Assembly: GCF_001949145.1 (NCBI RefSeq)
Contig: NW_019091583.1
Span: 289,769 to 353,768, forward strand
Direction of reading: 5' to 3'
DNA from: Acanthaster planci
Lineage: Eukaryota > Echinodermata > Asteroidea > Valvatida > Acanthasteridae
DNA: 64,000 nucleotides
Positions 33,001 to 48,000 of this stretch are shown here, in pieces. Position numbers and translations under genes: made by a program. Within the stretch, counting starts at the first letter, position 1. Each line of letters starts with the position of its first letter. The notes beneath the pieces were generated by a model. That model was not told where the DNA came from and ran no database searches. It worked only from the letters and a program-made list of their open reading frames with translations.

Positions 33001-36000
33001 TGAGTTTTTGGGGGCAAGCTTTTGTTAGCCTTATTCAATATCCAATCATCAAATTTTTTAGGGGGGGAACCTGGGGGAACATCAAGAATTGTGGGGGTCA
33101 CATGCCCCTCCCCCCGGCTACGCCCCTGCTGCACTGTGAGTTCAGCTACCAAATGTGTGACCCACTATGTGAAAAAGGGTATTAAGGGACACTGTGCTAT
33201 TTCATGCTAAGGGCATTTTATACGGAGAGGGTGATTTTTTACTTGGTTTATTGGCTTCTATTATATCAGAACTTTCTCAATTCAAACAAGAAACCTAATA
33301 GTTGCTATGAATATTTAAGAAACTTTCTTCTTGGCTGATTTCATTTTCCACTTCCTGTGTTTAAAGGGCTTTATCTCTGAAAGCACCTCTGTAAATGTGC
33401 ATGATGTGATTATGCAAAATAATTAATATATCTCCAGACTGGAAAATGCCACAGGGTTCAAACCTACACTAAATTAAAGCTTATAAAGTAACAAATTCAA
33501 ATGTGTGTGTCATGCATTTGAAAAAAGTCCCATAATACCCATGAGCCAGTTACATTTAGTGGAGGCTCTAATAAACACGGACTCAGATTCACAAATTATC
33601 AAGGAACCCTCAGATTTGTCTACCTCAAATTCCAAAACTGACATCAGAAGTTACGCAAAAATCACCTTGACTCATGTGTAGTTAATCAAAGAAGTCACTT
33701 GTGAAAACACAGACAATGTATGTTTTCCAAAAGATAATGGAAATTCCAATAATTGGAGTGGATTAATCATACAATGCAAAAACGGCACGGTAACAGGAAA
33801 GTGGTTGGATGAAATGGACCACTCTGGCTCTGTCACATAGAAAGAAAAGATTTGACTGATAGGCTGAATTACAGGCGTAAGCTTTGGCCTAGAGCTAACC
33901 TTGTTGGGACTCTCTGGAGAACACAATTTCTCAGAAACATGTATTTAGTATTTTACACATACACATTCAGAACTCGTTAATGGGGGTGACAAGAAGATTT
34001 TCCTAAAAACAGCAATTTCATCTGAAGGAATCGGTCATCCGAGGAACACTTTACCCCTAATCCCCAGAGTGTATGTAAAATCATATTGAAATCGGATTGA
34101 GGACTGTTAGGGTTAACATACATACTTCCTCAAGAAATATTCTTTTTTTATTTTAGTCTGCAATGCTCGATCGGTATGAGTCATTCAGTCAACATCCGAG
34201 GCTGTTGGCACACTGGTGCAACTGGACTACGAGTGAACTTTGCACAGACAGATGAGGAGCCCATGGTAGCGTGATGAACTTGTCAGTCCCATAACCCAAT
34301 TTTGCTTCGGCTCCCGAGATCAATCTTGAGAACATCCTGTTCGCCAACAGAGTAATTGTCTGAGCCTGATTCTGTCCTCTCTTCACTTTGGCAAATTGCT
34401 TGTGCTACTTGTTCAACTACATGTAAATAATGTGTCTATCATTAGAGCTTCAACAGAACACATGGGGCACTATCGAAACATGCCGTGCTAACAAGGTATT
34501 TCCTTAAACACTAGAAATCATCATTCAGTGTCATTTCTTTTACCCTCAAAATCATTAGATTATTACTTCATAACAGAAGTTTCAACTGCATATTGATAAT
34601 GTACATGTATGTATCTTTGACCTTCGGGTAATCAGAACACACATGGCTCAATCGAAACATGCCATGCTTTTTCTTAAAACACTAGAATTCACCATTCAGT
34701 GTTTTCATAATTTTCTTACCCTCAAAATCAAGAGATTATTACTTCATAACAAAAGCTTCATGTTGATAATGTATGTATATTTGAGCTTTAGGTATTCAGA
34801 ACACGTCGCACATTCATGTCCTCCTAAAAATATTCCCTTGTATGCTGGAATTTGCCCATCAAGGTCATCGTGCTTCTCTTACCCTTAAATTATTAGATCA
34901 TTATTTGATCGGACGCTTTGAGAGTAAAATCTGCTGTTAAGCTTCACAGCTCGATGTTAATCAAAGAAATGACAAAAAAACAAACAGATATACACTGAAT
35001 AGTTCGTCTGAATCTGGGAAAACTGCTTATAGAAGGAGCTAGCTCATGGCAACTATAAAAACTATTAACTGACTTTCAGGTTTCAATGCATGATGCAAAT
35101 GAGCGAGTCTGTAGGGGAAAAGGTTACAAGAATTCCCAAAAAATGATACTGGGTCTGCTTCACCAGTGTAATAGTCAATCTAGAGTATCATCACATATGG
35201 GAATAGGTGACCTTTCATTGAGCATACTGATTCAGCAATTTTCCTCCAACTTCAATGTTAAATTCTCAAGTTGGCAACAATGAATTTTAAATCATATCAT
35301 TACAAATGTGTTTTAGAATATCTGGTTGAAGTCTTTGATGGTTTTTTTTGCACAGCCCATAAAATATTTGCAAACAGAATTTTTCGTTGGTGTTTTTGTT
35401 CCATATGCTCCAACATTTAAGAAAAGCAACCCTTAGCGTGGAAACACCCACAATCTGTCATGATCGGTCAGATTGTAAGAGATTTGTGACATAATAGGCC
35501 ATCCAAGAATGGTAACTCTAGACTGATATTGTAAAGCACTGTGTCCAGTGCTATCGAGTGGAAATATCCTATGCCATCTGTGAGTCACAGATCTTTATTT
35601 GTCAACAACTGCATAATGTGAACACGTTAAAACTTGCCATTTCATCAAAAATGTTGACAAATTCTGTTGCAGGAAAATGAAGCTCAAATATTAACCAAAC
35701 AGTAATATATGTTGGTCTACATATAGTACAAAACCTAACAGTGCCAGCCACGTTGAGGAACACAATAAAAACCAGGTTATTAACAGAAAATGAAATGCTG
35801 AATGTAACCCCCTGTATTTGTTCCCCACGATTGCAGAAATGCTCTATAGCTAGCTCTGTGCTTGCTCTGAACAATGACCCGCTGGCGATATTCTCTGGTA
35901 TGAACAGGACTGAATATTTAGTCCATAAAATCCCCTGAAAGTTGCAGTCTTAAAATTTGATGAAAACACTGAGCTCAGGCCAGGTCTGCTTTTTGATGTG

Positions 36001-39000
36001 TTTGTGCAGAAAGGTACATGGAAATCAAGGTTCTTATGAGAAGATGGATGTCATGGTGCGGACTTTTTTATTTGTTGTAAAGAATCATCTTTGGACAAAA
36101 TTACAATATAAATCCCTACAGTAGAGTGAAAAGCTGAAGACGCCAACCAATTGGCAGAATTTTTGTTTGTTCAACATGCAAATATCAGATTAGTATCAAA
36201 CAAACGGTCTTATCATCTTCCCTTAAGCAATATGAGAGCAAAAACACATAATGCTCTTATCGTCTAAACTGAAACCGGGACATCAGTGGATTCAGGGAGG
36301 GGACTATGGGGCCGAGATTCCCCTCCCCCCGGAAAAAAATGAAGAAAAATATTTTCAGGGCTACTTCCCTTCCTCCCTATCCAGATCAGCCTTGAGCAGA
36401 AGTGCCCCCTTAATGGTTGAAAAGAGCCATATTGGCTGGCAGTGTTGATTTGGTCGGTATAGCAATGCCACCGTAGTGCATGCATTTCCTCGTCTTTCAT
36501 AAACTAGCGAAGTTCAGTTCCGACTAAAGGAGCCTGATTGCTAAGAAAATTGTGCCCTCTTTGGTCCAGCTCGGGGCTCTAGCATGTCAATAACCACAAA
36601 AGTCAGCATCACCAGTGAGCAAGGCTATAAAAAGTCAAATTTGTGGTTCCACCTTCACCATCCAATTTGGTTTTGCTCATTCATGGGGGAAGTGCCATTG
36701 CTTTGATGACAAACTGAAATTAAAATTTATCCACGCCTCGCAGCTTTTATACAGTCCTAGTTTTGGTCCTCCCCTTGTGAACAATAAAAAATAAATAAAG
36801 TAAAATGGACAACCAAAAGTGAATCAGTTTCACTTCAGGGCTTTTGGGGAATTATTTTCCATGGACATACTGTTTAAGGACAGCAGTCAGTATGGTGCAT
36901 ACATGTATGTGATAGTCTTAAAGCAATGTACATGTAATATGGGTGAATGGTTTTTATCAATTTTACATTTTATAGACAGCTAGGGAGAGGGCTTATTTCT
37001 GTGGTTGACAACACCAGGCCCCTTTAAAGTAAGAGAAGTTCATGGTAATGCTGGGCGCACTGGGCGAACCAATCACACTAGTCTGCCTGCGTGGCAAACA
37101 TGCGACGAGCCAAAAATACGAGTGGATGAACGATCATCAACTCTGGGTAGGAACACATACAAAGTCGCTGGGCATCTGCTGCATCAGTCACTTTGCCACA
37201 GCTTATCAAAAAACAAACTAATTTTGTTATACACGAAGCAAGTTTTGTTCATGGGCAACACTGCTTGACTAGAGTTCAGATTATGCCCATATGGCCAGGG
37301 GGCACACATCTATCCTTTCCGGAAATCTGGCAATTCCAGTCAGCATTTTCTTGAGCAGTTCCGTCCATGACACTCTCAAATTGTAATCTGATTTAGAGCT
37401 ATAACATCGGAAATTGTCTGAAATGGGTGCTGAACACGGGTATGAACAGGTGGAACAATCTGCAATCTCAACTAATGCCAGGCAATGTCTGGCTCCCCTG
37501 CCATGCCTAGCTTTTTAAGTTCTAACATCCACTGGGAGTGACATTTTTTCTAGCATCCAGTTTTATATCAAAGCATTCATTTTTCTGGCCAATGGGCTGG
37601 TGATGACTTATTAAATAACAAAAATATCAGAAGGATTTGTCATGCTGAGCCAAATCGAATAATATTTAAGAGGGTGCAATTAAGTACGAAAAGATGGACT
37701 CAAAAATGGTACGGCCCAAAAAACTTAAGTATGTAACGTTGGCTGTATTTGACTATTGATTATTCCGTCAGCATCAAATGGCCACCCTGATCTATGTTAA
37801 TTTATGCAACATCCACTCTAGAGCAAGAGTCATGGCAAAGTAATTACACAGAGCAAGAAGTCTGCTTCTGCATTACACGGCAGTGAATTAAGGGTATGTA
37901 GGGCCTACAAGTAGAACAAATTTCATTTTGCACTATGTTATATTGATTTGGTGTGCAGCTACGCATAAGAGTTTACTGATCCAAAATAACAACAGCGGCA
38001 GAGATCGCTGGCATTATAAAGGGTGCTTTGTGTACATGTAGCTACATGTGTATATGCATGAGGCCAGCATCTTTTCATTTTCTGGAAATTGGCACGGTCT
38101 GAGGGCAAAAAAGAAGGAAATAAAACCCTAAAGTTCCACTTTGCCCTTACAATTGACTCTCCAGGATAGGAGGAAAACTGTTTGAATTTAGCTCATATTT
38201 TTATTGAAACACTAAAAAAGTGCCTTCGGGAACAAAACAAAATTAATTTATTTTTTTTAATTTTTTTAAAAATGGCACTACTCTGCGTCAGTGGGTTCGT
38301 CATCTACAACAATAAAAGCTGGCCTAAATAGGTTTGTTGACACTTTCTTGTGCCCCACTCAAAATAACTGACACCGCTTTCCTTCTTTCTCCGTTTCCAA
38401 TTTTATAGTCCCAAAACCACCACAGAATCTTAATTTGCCTGTTCAAATTGACAAACAAACAAAATCTGCCAAATGGCTGGCAGATGTACACGTACTGATC
38501 ACTGCTCATAAATAAAGCACTGCTGAAGAAAATTCAATTGATAACAGGTGTCCAGCATTCTGTGTACATGTACATGAAAATTGCTGATTCCAGAATAGCG
38601 TGGATGCACATCACAGTCGATTTCCCCCATCCCATCCTCAGACTGACATGTCTCCTTTTACATAAGCACTCTGTGGCAATGGTGCTTGTGAGCAGTTTAT
38701 ATGTAGTGGGCATCCACAGAAACGCATACCTGTACAGAATGAATGGCATGTTTGGGAAAACGATATGACATGGTTTGAGGGTGGATTGTCCATGTTAGCT
38801 CCCCTAGATTACAGGTTATTCTATAAAATTGGGATCCAAAAGTATGGCATTTTTTGTGTCCCTGTTACACCTGATGTGTATAATTATATGATTTAGAAAT
38901 ATTACTGGAATTGAATTGCATTACTTAATTTCTCTTGGAACTAAAACAAAATGTGTTCTAAACTTTAACAAAATCGCACAACAGATGTGACAGGGACATG

Positions 39001-42000
39001 AAATACAGGACCCCAAATTCATAGAATGACCTTCTTGAAAGTAAGCAAACTAGTTTCCTCGGTAAAGGCCAATGGTAAACAGCAAATACAACAACTTGTA
39101 CCAAATGATCAAGAAACGGACCACTAAAAGTTCAGCTCTCAATCATGAAATGTACCATGTATGGTAAATTAACGATAAACTGACTGTCTGGGGAGATCCA
39201 ACAAATCGCGACTAAAAGTCACGTTTTCGATTACTTTGTTTCAGTGTACATACTTTACAAAGGGCAAAGATCTTTGTTTTATATGTCACACGGGCCTGTG
39301 TTCAATGTACATTTCGGGTGAAAAATGTTGCTGGTATCCAAGGATTCTGTTAAAAGCCTTTGACACATAGGTGGCTTTCATGAACTATAGAGCTTGGGTC
39401 AGGTCACATGTTGGTACACATATTCACCTACATTTTTGTACAAATCCCAAACTTCTTATAGCCTTCTGTGCTGATGACGTGTCACAGAGCTTACCGCAGT
39501 GCGAGGGATAGTGTGGCGGTCATTGGTATGGTGCACACAGCTGTCACATACCATGTTTTGGGGTTTGTCCATCACAAGGAAGTGAAAGGTGAAATCTTAC
39601 CCTTTCCAGTTACGGCAGATAATTTCCTGGAAAATCTAAAATGATGGTTACAAAGAAACTACATGCAAACAGAGATGCCAGTAATCATGCTCATAACATG
39701 TCAGCAGTATATGGCGTACACGCACCGATGCCCCCTATTACGTCATGTGCTGTGCTAAACACTAGCTGTGATACATCATCAGTACATGGGGCTATCATCA
39801 GCAACACCAAAAGATCGGCAATGTTCATATTCAATCAAGTAAAATCTGGTCATCGATGTGCAGAACCTTGTATAGAGAGAGTATATAATGACATGACATA
39901 AGTGTCACCATTGCAAGAGACAAATTGGAACATGTCTGTACCTGTGCGCACATACTGTAATAACCAGCCATTTTGTTTCCAAAATCTGACGTTCATTTGC
40001 GCGACTGTCTCATCTATAGAAGAGTCATGTGATTTTCGACGGTCAGCTTTCAATAATACACAGATGTGCATGGACACGCGCATGTATTAAGGTTTATCAA
40101 CATTATGGCATACATGAAATTGGCAATAGAAATACACAGATTCGAAAATGCATGCACCACAGACATGGTACGCTTCCTGAAATGCTTTTGCCTGTCATGT
40201 TACATTATGTCACGTGAAAAACGTCTATACAGCTCTGCTGATGAGCAGCCAGCCTTATAAACTTACGACAATCTTCTTGGCACCCCGGCCAATCTTCTCG
40301 GGCAGCTTGAGGTTGGCTGAGACCATCATGGCCTCCATGACACTGAGGTGGGGCAGGAGTTGGCAGTCCTGCATGATGTAGCAGGACATCTTGCGGAACT
40401 GGCCCAGGTTGCGTGCCTGGCCGTTCACCAGGAACGTGCCCTTCATGGACTGGGTTCTGGCCGAATCCGAAAGCATACAAAGGTGTTAATTTTCACGCGA
40501 GTCCAAGTGGAAGTGTATGGCTACCATTTTGATGATGTGTTGAAGAATCATCCTAAACCATGATTTTAGCCAATTTGAGATTTTGGGATACTTCTGAAAT
40601 ATTTAATGCGATGTCCTCTATAAATACAAAATTTTGAGACACAAAATTACATTGCTTGTTAAAAACATCGATTCCATAAAGCAACTGGGTATACTAGTAG
40701 CCACCTGTACAAATGGCATCTAGTGACAAAAAAAGAAAAGATTAAAAAATGTTTCACTGGGGAAATTCTAATAAAATGAGACCACAGGTAATGCTATTAT
40801 AGATTTCCCATTTATGCCAAAAGGCTGTTGGAGTGCATTGGTACTTGACAGGATTGGCTATGTGAATTTTTCCGTTGATTCTTCAGGTTGGGTTCAATTT
40901 CACAGGTACCCGGCTACCTATTCAACAAGGCGACTTACTCCCGTCCTACATGTACCTGGTTGTAAATGCTCACCTCAACATCTTGAATATATTAATTACT
41001 ACAAAATGAACGGGTGAAAATGCAAGTGATTTTCATCTAGTAAAGACTTTTCTATTGTGGCTGCCTTTGGCCACCTCTGGCTGCGCTATTGGCCACTGGT
41101 CACTAACTATACGGCTGCTGAAGTAATGAAGAGCACGTACTTGTATCCAGCTAAGGCATTCATGAAGGAGGACTTGCCCGCCCCGGAGGGCCCCATGATG
41201 GCAATCAGTTCCCCTGGTAAGAAACGACCCGAAAGACCCTTCAGGATGGTCTTGTTGCCTGCTGGATGAGACAACATGAGTTAGAGGAAAGTGATTACTC
41301 TGTGTATGCTGACCAGAAAATGTCAAGAAATAAGTCTCCTAGCTGTGACAGAAAACATTTGTGAGTCATTTTGAAAAAGAAGCACGATGCTGAAAGTTGA
41401 CAGTGCTGTGTTGAAAATGAGCTGTGCTATGAGAAATGTGGATGGAAAAAACTGATATTACAGTCTGGATATCTTCAGAGTTAAAACTTTCATCCTTTTA
41501 TAACTGCACATGTAACAAGATATAAAGGTACAAGAAAACTGTGAATGAACCAAAATTTCAAACAGCGTGACAGTCAGGGTTGATTGACACATTTTTTGAG
41601 ATATCACAACAACTTCAATTGCCAAATGTCCTCCAAACGCCATGAACGGTACGTTGACTTTTCTACCATATATTTGAGAGTATTAAACAGATGCTAAAGT
41701 TTGTCATCACAACTAAAGAAAATGGTTTGGAGTCCATGTTGAGGCAACTTTCCACAGACGCGTTTTCACTGTGTATTGAAGCTGCATGTGTAAGTTGTAC
41801 AGTGTCAATTTAGATGTACATGTGTGGGAATGAAATGTGCTGAAAGGATGCATATGCAGAACAGACTATATGCTATAAGAAGGCACATATAGTCAAACCA
41901 GTGTTATACTGTGCTGGAAATTTCAAAATGCAAGGAAACACTCATAGCAGTCACTGTAAAAATGCTGGGCAATTTTTTTCCAACATTGGGTACCAAGAGA

Positions 42001-45000
42001 AATGCTAAGTGTTTGGCAAAACGATCAAAATGCTGGGTAAAAAAGTGGTGACGCCAATAACATTTTCTACAACCGTTGGGTAAAATGAGACAAGTTTGCC
42101 AATATTTCAGGAGAGAATCAATGTGGTTGGGTAATATCTTTTGGCCCAACAGTTAGGTGATTCACCTGGTACCCAACGTTGCGCCAAAAAATGCCCAGCA
42201 TGTTTTACAGTGATAAGTTACTTTGATGGATATTTATATCCCATTCAAAATGGCGTCCTGCTGTCAAACTAAGCATGAATTGACTAAATGATCCATATAC
42301 TCTGTTCTTCTGCTTTGGAGAAGAGTATTGTATAGAAAATGAATTAGCATTATCACTGTGTCTATGTGTATGGCTGTATAAAAGCAAGCTTGTTGATCTT
42401 TGAATCAACCGATGTTTGTGCATGTAGATTCTGCCTCTGGGGTTGTTCCATGACGGCATTCTCTCACCTTTCCCTCGTCTGCATGACCACACACTCCCCT
42501 CCCTGACCGTGTAAGTGATGTTGCTGAACTCAATGTGGACGGCCTGCCGCGTGGGCAGGTGGGACAGCTTCTGCGCCTCATAGGTTCGGTTCTGTACCTT
42601 CTTGAGGTGTCCTGCATGCCAGTAGGCTCGCTCTGTGTCCAGGTCTGCGATGGAAAATGGGAAGTAGAAATAATGAGACGCTGTTGATTTTATAAAAGAA
42701 ATACTGTGATATATTCAGGTGCGGATAGAATACATTGTTCTCACCATGGGGGCCCATACCAAGTTTGGCAAAGTGCATAGTTTTAATGGACTTGGAATAA
42801 GGGCCTACTTGAAAATGCACTTTTGAGTCTGATTGAATCAGGTTTTTTTTAATTTTTGTTTTATCATTCAAGTGGTATTTTACAGCACTCTATAGGTCTA
42901 ACGAGCTTATCTGTGATTTCATTTTGGGCAGTAACCTCGAGGTTAGCCCCGCATTGAAAGCTCCTGGAATTGTGAACGTTCTGCTCTCATAATTTGTCTT
43001 CTCTGTCAGCTGAACTGTTCCAATCCATCTATCGCCTCATGAAATTATTCTCATCATTACACTCTAAAGCATCCATTAGGAGAATGAATTAAGTACTGAT
43101 GATGTCCAAGCCGAGGACCAGCAAAGCTAATGTTTATTCCCTTATTCTATTAGTGAAAACTCAATTATTAGCGGAATATCTGACCTACCTATCCTAATTC
43201 ATCTTCCGCACAGAATATGTAATATATTCAAGGGTGAAACCATTGAATATCTCTGTGTAATTTTGCATGCCCTTTCTGAGGGGTGAGGCAAAATTTTTAA
43301 GGATTATTATATGCTTCTGGAAATGGACTACCTGTTTTTTCCCAAAAATTGCCCTTTTCTAGTTTTCAAAAACAAAGCGAACATATGCTTTTTGTTGACA
43401 GTTTATGTTGAACTGTTATGTGTGCTCCCCTTTGCACTCCACCGTATTTCATTGTCAATTCTGTATCTGTAATATCCTTTAAATGTAAAAATGCCTAAAT
43501 AAATTTTGCTATTATTGAAATTTGGCCCCTCCCCATTTCATTTTTTTTGGGGGGTGGAGCACATGGCTCCTCAGTGGCCCCCTCCTGGAACTACTTATAA
43601 TGTACTGTCTATGTACCAACCTGTACTTGTTTTTATTTCAGATGAAGGGTTTATTTCCTTATTTCAGTGTCTCCAACTGCGAGTTGGCACCAAATAATTT
43701 AAACCACTTGGGCATTATGTACCTCAACACTGCATCATCAACATCCTCTACACTTCTGAATATCGCACCGTGCACCCTAAATGTCACGGCCACTGACCTG
43801 GGAGAATGATCCCACCTTACGCCACATTACAGCTCTTCTTGCCAGCTTAAGTACAGTTTGCATAATGCCATGGAAACACTCAGCATGTCTACTCTGTGAC
43901 ACATGTATATCCACATCCTCAATTAAACATTCACTTGTTTTCTTTGTGTGTGTGAATATGTAAGGCATAACTAGGTATTGGCAATGCAGAGGCAGATCGG
44001 GAGGGGGACGTACAACCCCCCTTGTTAAGCCGTGGACTAAATGGAACTACCATGACGGAAAATGAGTACCAAAATAAAATCCTTGACTGGGCTTGTGCCG
44101 TCCATCTATCCATCTCTAATCACATTTTCTTTTCATCAGAGAACGGTGCATGATGCTTTTTGGCCCCTATCCCTTCAGTACCCATCAACCCTCCCATTTC
44201 CTGAGAGCTAGAGATCTGCCCCTACAATGTGAGAACAATTTATTTTGTTTGGAAGGTTGCGACCGAGTTGCGGAACCAAAGAATTTTGTCCTATTTCTTC
44301 CCCAAAGTATTGGTGTGTCAATTATGGAACAAGTACGTGTATGTACATTACGTTACAAGTACTAACACATGAATTCTAAGTTAGCATACAGTTCAATTGA
44401 GATGTTAAATACATGAACACTTAATAACTCAGCAACATCAGCAAACTGCTTCCAAACTTGAGTGGCCTGAAATATTCACAGTTGAGATTATTAAGACATA
44501 AACTTGGTAAGAAGTTTTGTACAAAAAAAGCTCGGTATCCTCAACATTCTGCCATCTTCCTACTCAAACTTACGCTTTATTTCACACTCCCAATACATAA
44601 ACTGCCTTTGTTCCAGAACTCTCAGGTTAAATACATACATGTTACAGACTGTCCTCTCATGTTAAATACATGTGAACTTAATAACTTAGCAACATCGCCA
44701 AACTGCTTCTCAACTAGAGTGACCTCAAACATTCAAGGTTGAAATTATTCAGACATCAATTTGGTCAGAGGTTCTGTACCAAAAGAAGCTCTGTATCCTT
44801 AACATTCTGCCACCTTTCGACTGAAACTCATGCTTTATTTCACACTCCTAATACATAATCTGCCTATGTTCCAGAACTTTATGTCAACCCACAGCAAGGA
44901 TGGGTCCTGAACCCTGTTTTCTTGAGGGGATGAAACTGGTTTTTTTTCTTTCCTTTTTTGGGGGGGTTCAAAGTATTCCTTTCTGGCTTTTCTGAGGGGT

Positions 45001-48000
45001 GATGAGGCAAAGTTTGGGGCTTTTTAATACATTCTGTTGGAAGTAGGGAAATGAAACAGTCCACATGATTGTCTTCCTCCGAATATGTTTCAAAAACAAA
45101 AATAGAAATGTGGCTCCAAGAAGGGCGTGGCTCCCATGGTCTCTCCAATGCCTTCACCTGGCAGGCAAAGTCACTTTATCAGTTTAAATCCCTTCTAAGT
45201 CGATTAATATTTATTTTCATGGCTTGTCTTAACGTGACACCCCGTTTTAGACTTCTCATTATGTAAGCTCTTAATTTTAATACCTGCTTCAAACATATCT
45301 TAACATTTAAATTTTTTTTATCCTTTTACTTTGTTGTCTGACTGGTTTTTATGTTTTGATAGTATTGTTGATTTGATTGATTTATTATTTTTTAAACTTG
45401 TACCTGCATTTATTCGACCAATCTCTTTTGAGTACATTTACTTGTCCTGGTATCCTCACCAGCTTATCCTCATATTCTTTGAATTGTATTTGTCATTCGC
45501 TGTGCTAATTGCTTGTCCTGTCTTGCCTCTACACACTTTTGAGGACATTTTTACAAGATGTGTTTAACAAGATGTACATGTCATGTCTTAACCTTTATTT
45601 TACACATTTTGTTCATACTATGTGGATTGGTTTTTTATTTCAATTTTTGTTGTGTCGGTGACAATTTTTCTTTGGACTTAATAAGGGAATAAATATATAC
45701 TTGGTCGGTATTAAGGGAATGGACATGACTAATGCCTGAGCGGCAGGCGAGGGCACTGTCAGCATTCATTCTCCTGAACCATTAGCTTCAGACCAATCAA
45801 ACACATACATGTACATGTATTTATTCCCTTGCATTAGAGAGTCAAAGAACACACAAATAATTTACAAGGATTTTATTCAAGAATTTTGCTTTCATTTTCC
45901 CAAACGCCGCCCGATTTTTGGTATATTCTCCTTATTTTACATGTACTTATTAATGGTATAAAAAAGGATATACATGTACATGTATTGTAGTGGAAACTGA
46001 CAAAAAATACTGATGCATTGTCACAGAGCGGCTCATACTTTGCTAATGTCTGGAAGTCAGTTTCTTTTCACTGCAATTTGGCTTTTTCTTACATGTTAGG
46101 TGTAATCTCTTCCTTAAACCTAACCCACCTCAATCCTCGGGTGGTTTTGGAGGATTTTGGAGGATCGAGGATGATTGATGATTTGAACATTGGAGGATTT
46201 TGGACTTGGAGGATTGAGGATGAATGCTGATTTAAAAGCTGGAGGATTTTGGAGAATTGAGGATTCAGGTACCTTTTATTTTGTGCATAAGCCCAAAAAC
46301 TGGAGGATTTTGGAGGATTGAGATGAATGCAGTGTTTTGAAGTTGGGCAATTGGAGGATTTTGGAGGATTGAGGATATGCCCAAGTAAGAAGGCCCTAGT
46401 TGTTTAGGTTAATTAGCTTTGCTCTCAATCTGTGCAGGGAGTCATGCACGTGGGTAATAAATATACATGTACTTTTATATTACCTTCTCCACATAAACTT
46501 ATCGCGCTATTTGTTTTTCTGAATTGTGACTCCTGAAATTGCATATTTTCATGATCTTTTTTCTTTTCTGACCCTGGCCTATTTTCCTTTGACCTAGCTT
46601 AGCATTTTGATTAGTTTTTTTTTCCAAAATGGTTAGCTTAACCCTGACATCTGATTTCATTTTTCATTCTATTTTTTGTACTTGAATGTTTATCAAATAA
46701 CAATGACAATACATGCAAATGATGAGGCGCCGCTATGTAAGACTGCAGGCGCTATCATGCATAGGACAAGTATGCACAAAACTGTTGTCTATTTTTGGTA
46801 TCTTCATTTGGCTAATTAACTGGGCAGGAGCCTGATTATGCATCACCATGGAAACAGTATAATTAATCTTTTCTGTACTTGAAGATATTAAACCTTCCTT
46901 TATTTATGCATGGGGAGCTGGTCATCATCACTACATAAAGGCATTATGGCTAGGCAGTGGCTAGTCCTATCTGATGGAGTGTGTCCTTGGGCAAGACAGT
47001 TAGCAGCAAGGAATGTGAATAGGCCAGGTGTTGGTCAGCAATCAACCTCTAATGTGTATGATTGTCACAATGAAGCATTTTACTGTATTCACCAAAGGAA
47101 AAATAATTACGTAGTCTAAATGAATCAAAGCTGATCTGGGGTGGGTCCAGAATTTTCCAAAAGAGGGGGCATGACCTAAAAATGGTAGGGTCACGGCCAT
47201 AAAATTAGGGAAGCAGAAGCAGAGCTGTTGTTTTTTATACACCTTTGTCACATTTATGGGGTTGGGTCTCTCCCTCTTCTTTTTTCTTTCTCCCCCCTCT
47301 TTTGTTCTTCACCCTCCCTATTTTTCTGCTCTTTTGGCTATTTATTTATTTTGGGGGGTGAAAAAATGGGGGTGCATTCCCCTCCCCAGGATCCATCCCC
47401 GCTGATGCTTTTATTATGCAAAAGCACCACAATAATTTGGGGTGTATGATGCAAGCTTTCTTGAGGTTCACCCAAGTGTGCATTAAATTTGGGCATATAC
47501 ATGTAAGAAAACCCATAGATTGATAGTGACACTTATAGTGTATGTCATATATGACTATAATGATATATATAAGCATAATAGTACCATAGTAATGGCTTCT
47601 AATAGACGTATAACATGACACCACACTTTGCTTCCACATGGAGCACATCCATCAAGCCCCCATAGGAAAGTACACATGTAAACAAAAGCGCGGGACACCG
47701 CTCTATATGTTTTAGGTCTATTCTTGATGCAAGATTCGTCTCCAGCCTCAGAGTCAAATTTCCCCTGCCATGAATGTAACGTGAGACAGGCCACCAGTCA
47801 CTCCTTTCGTCAACCACCTTAACCGTGTTTTAAACAAATACACGTAGCCTCAAATTAAAAGTACAGCAAGGAAAACATTGATATGAGAAGTTCAATGAGT
47901 TCATTTTTGCACTTCTGACTGGTGAGATGGCCAATCTCTCCCCATCCCTCCATATAAGGAGCCAACCTCTTTTTAAATTTTAACAATAAGAGACCTAAGC

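Larger units (their letters stand above)
29539..40266 (-). other. ABCG intron 4 (10.7 kb)
   Basis: Donor GTC|GTAAGT at 40266, acceptor at 29539-29540. No exon recognised inside. Contains tandem repeats at 31541-31940 and 34440-34880, MITEs at 32933-33128 and 38814-39032, and a family 3 element at 34051-34116. Open frames such as 31934-32263 and 35602-35874 show no domain. Confidence 0.7.
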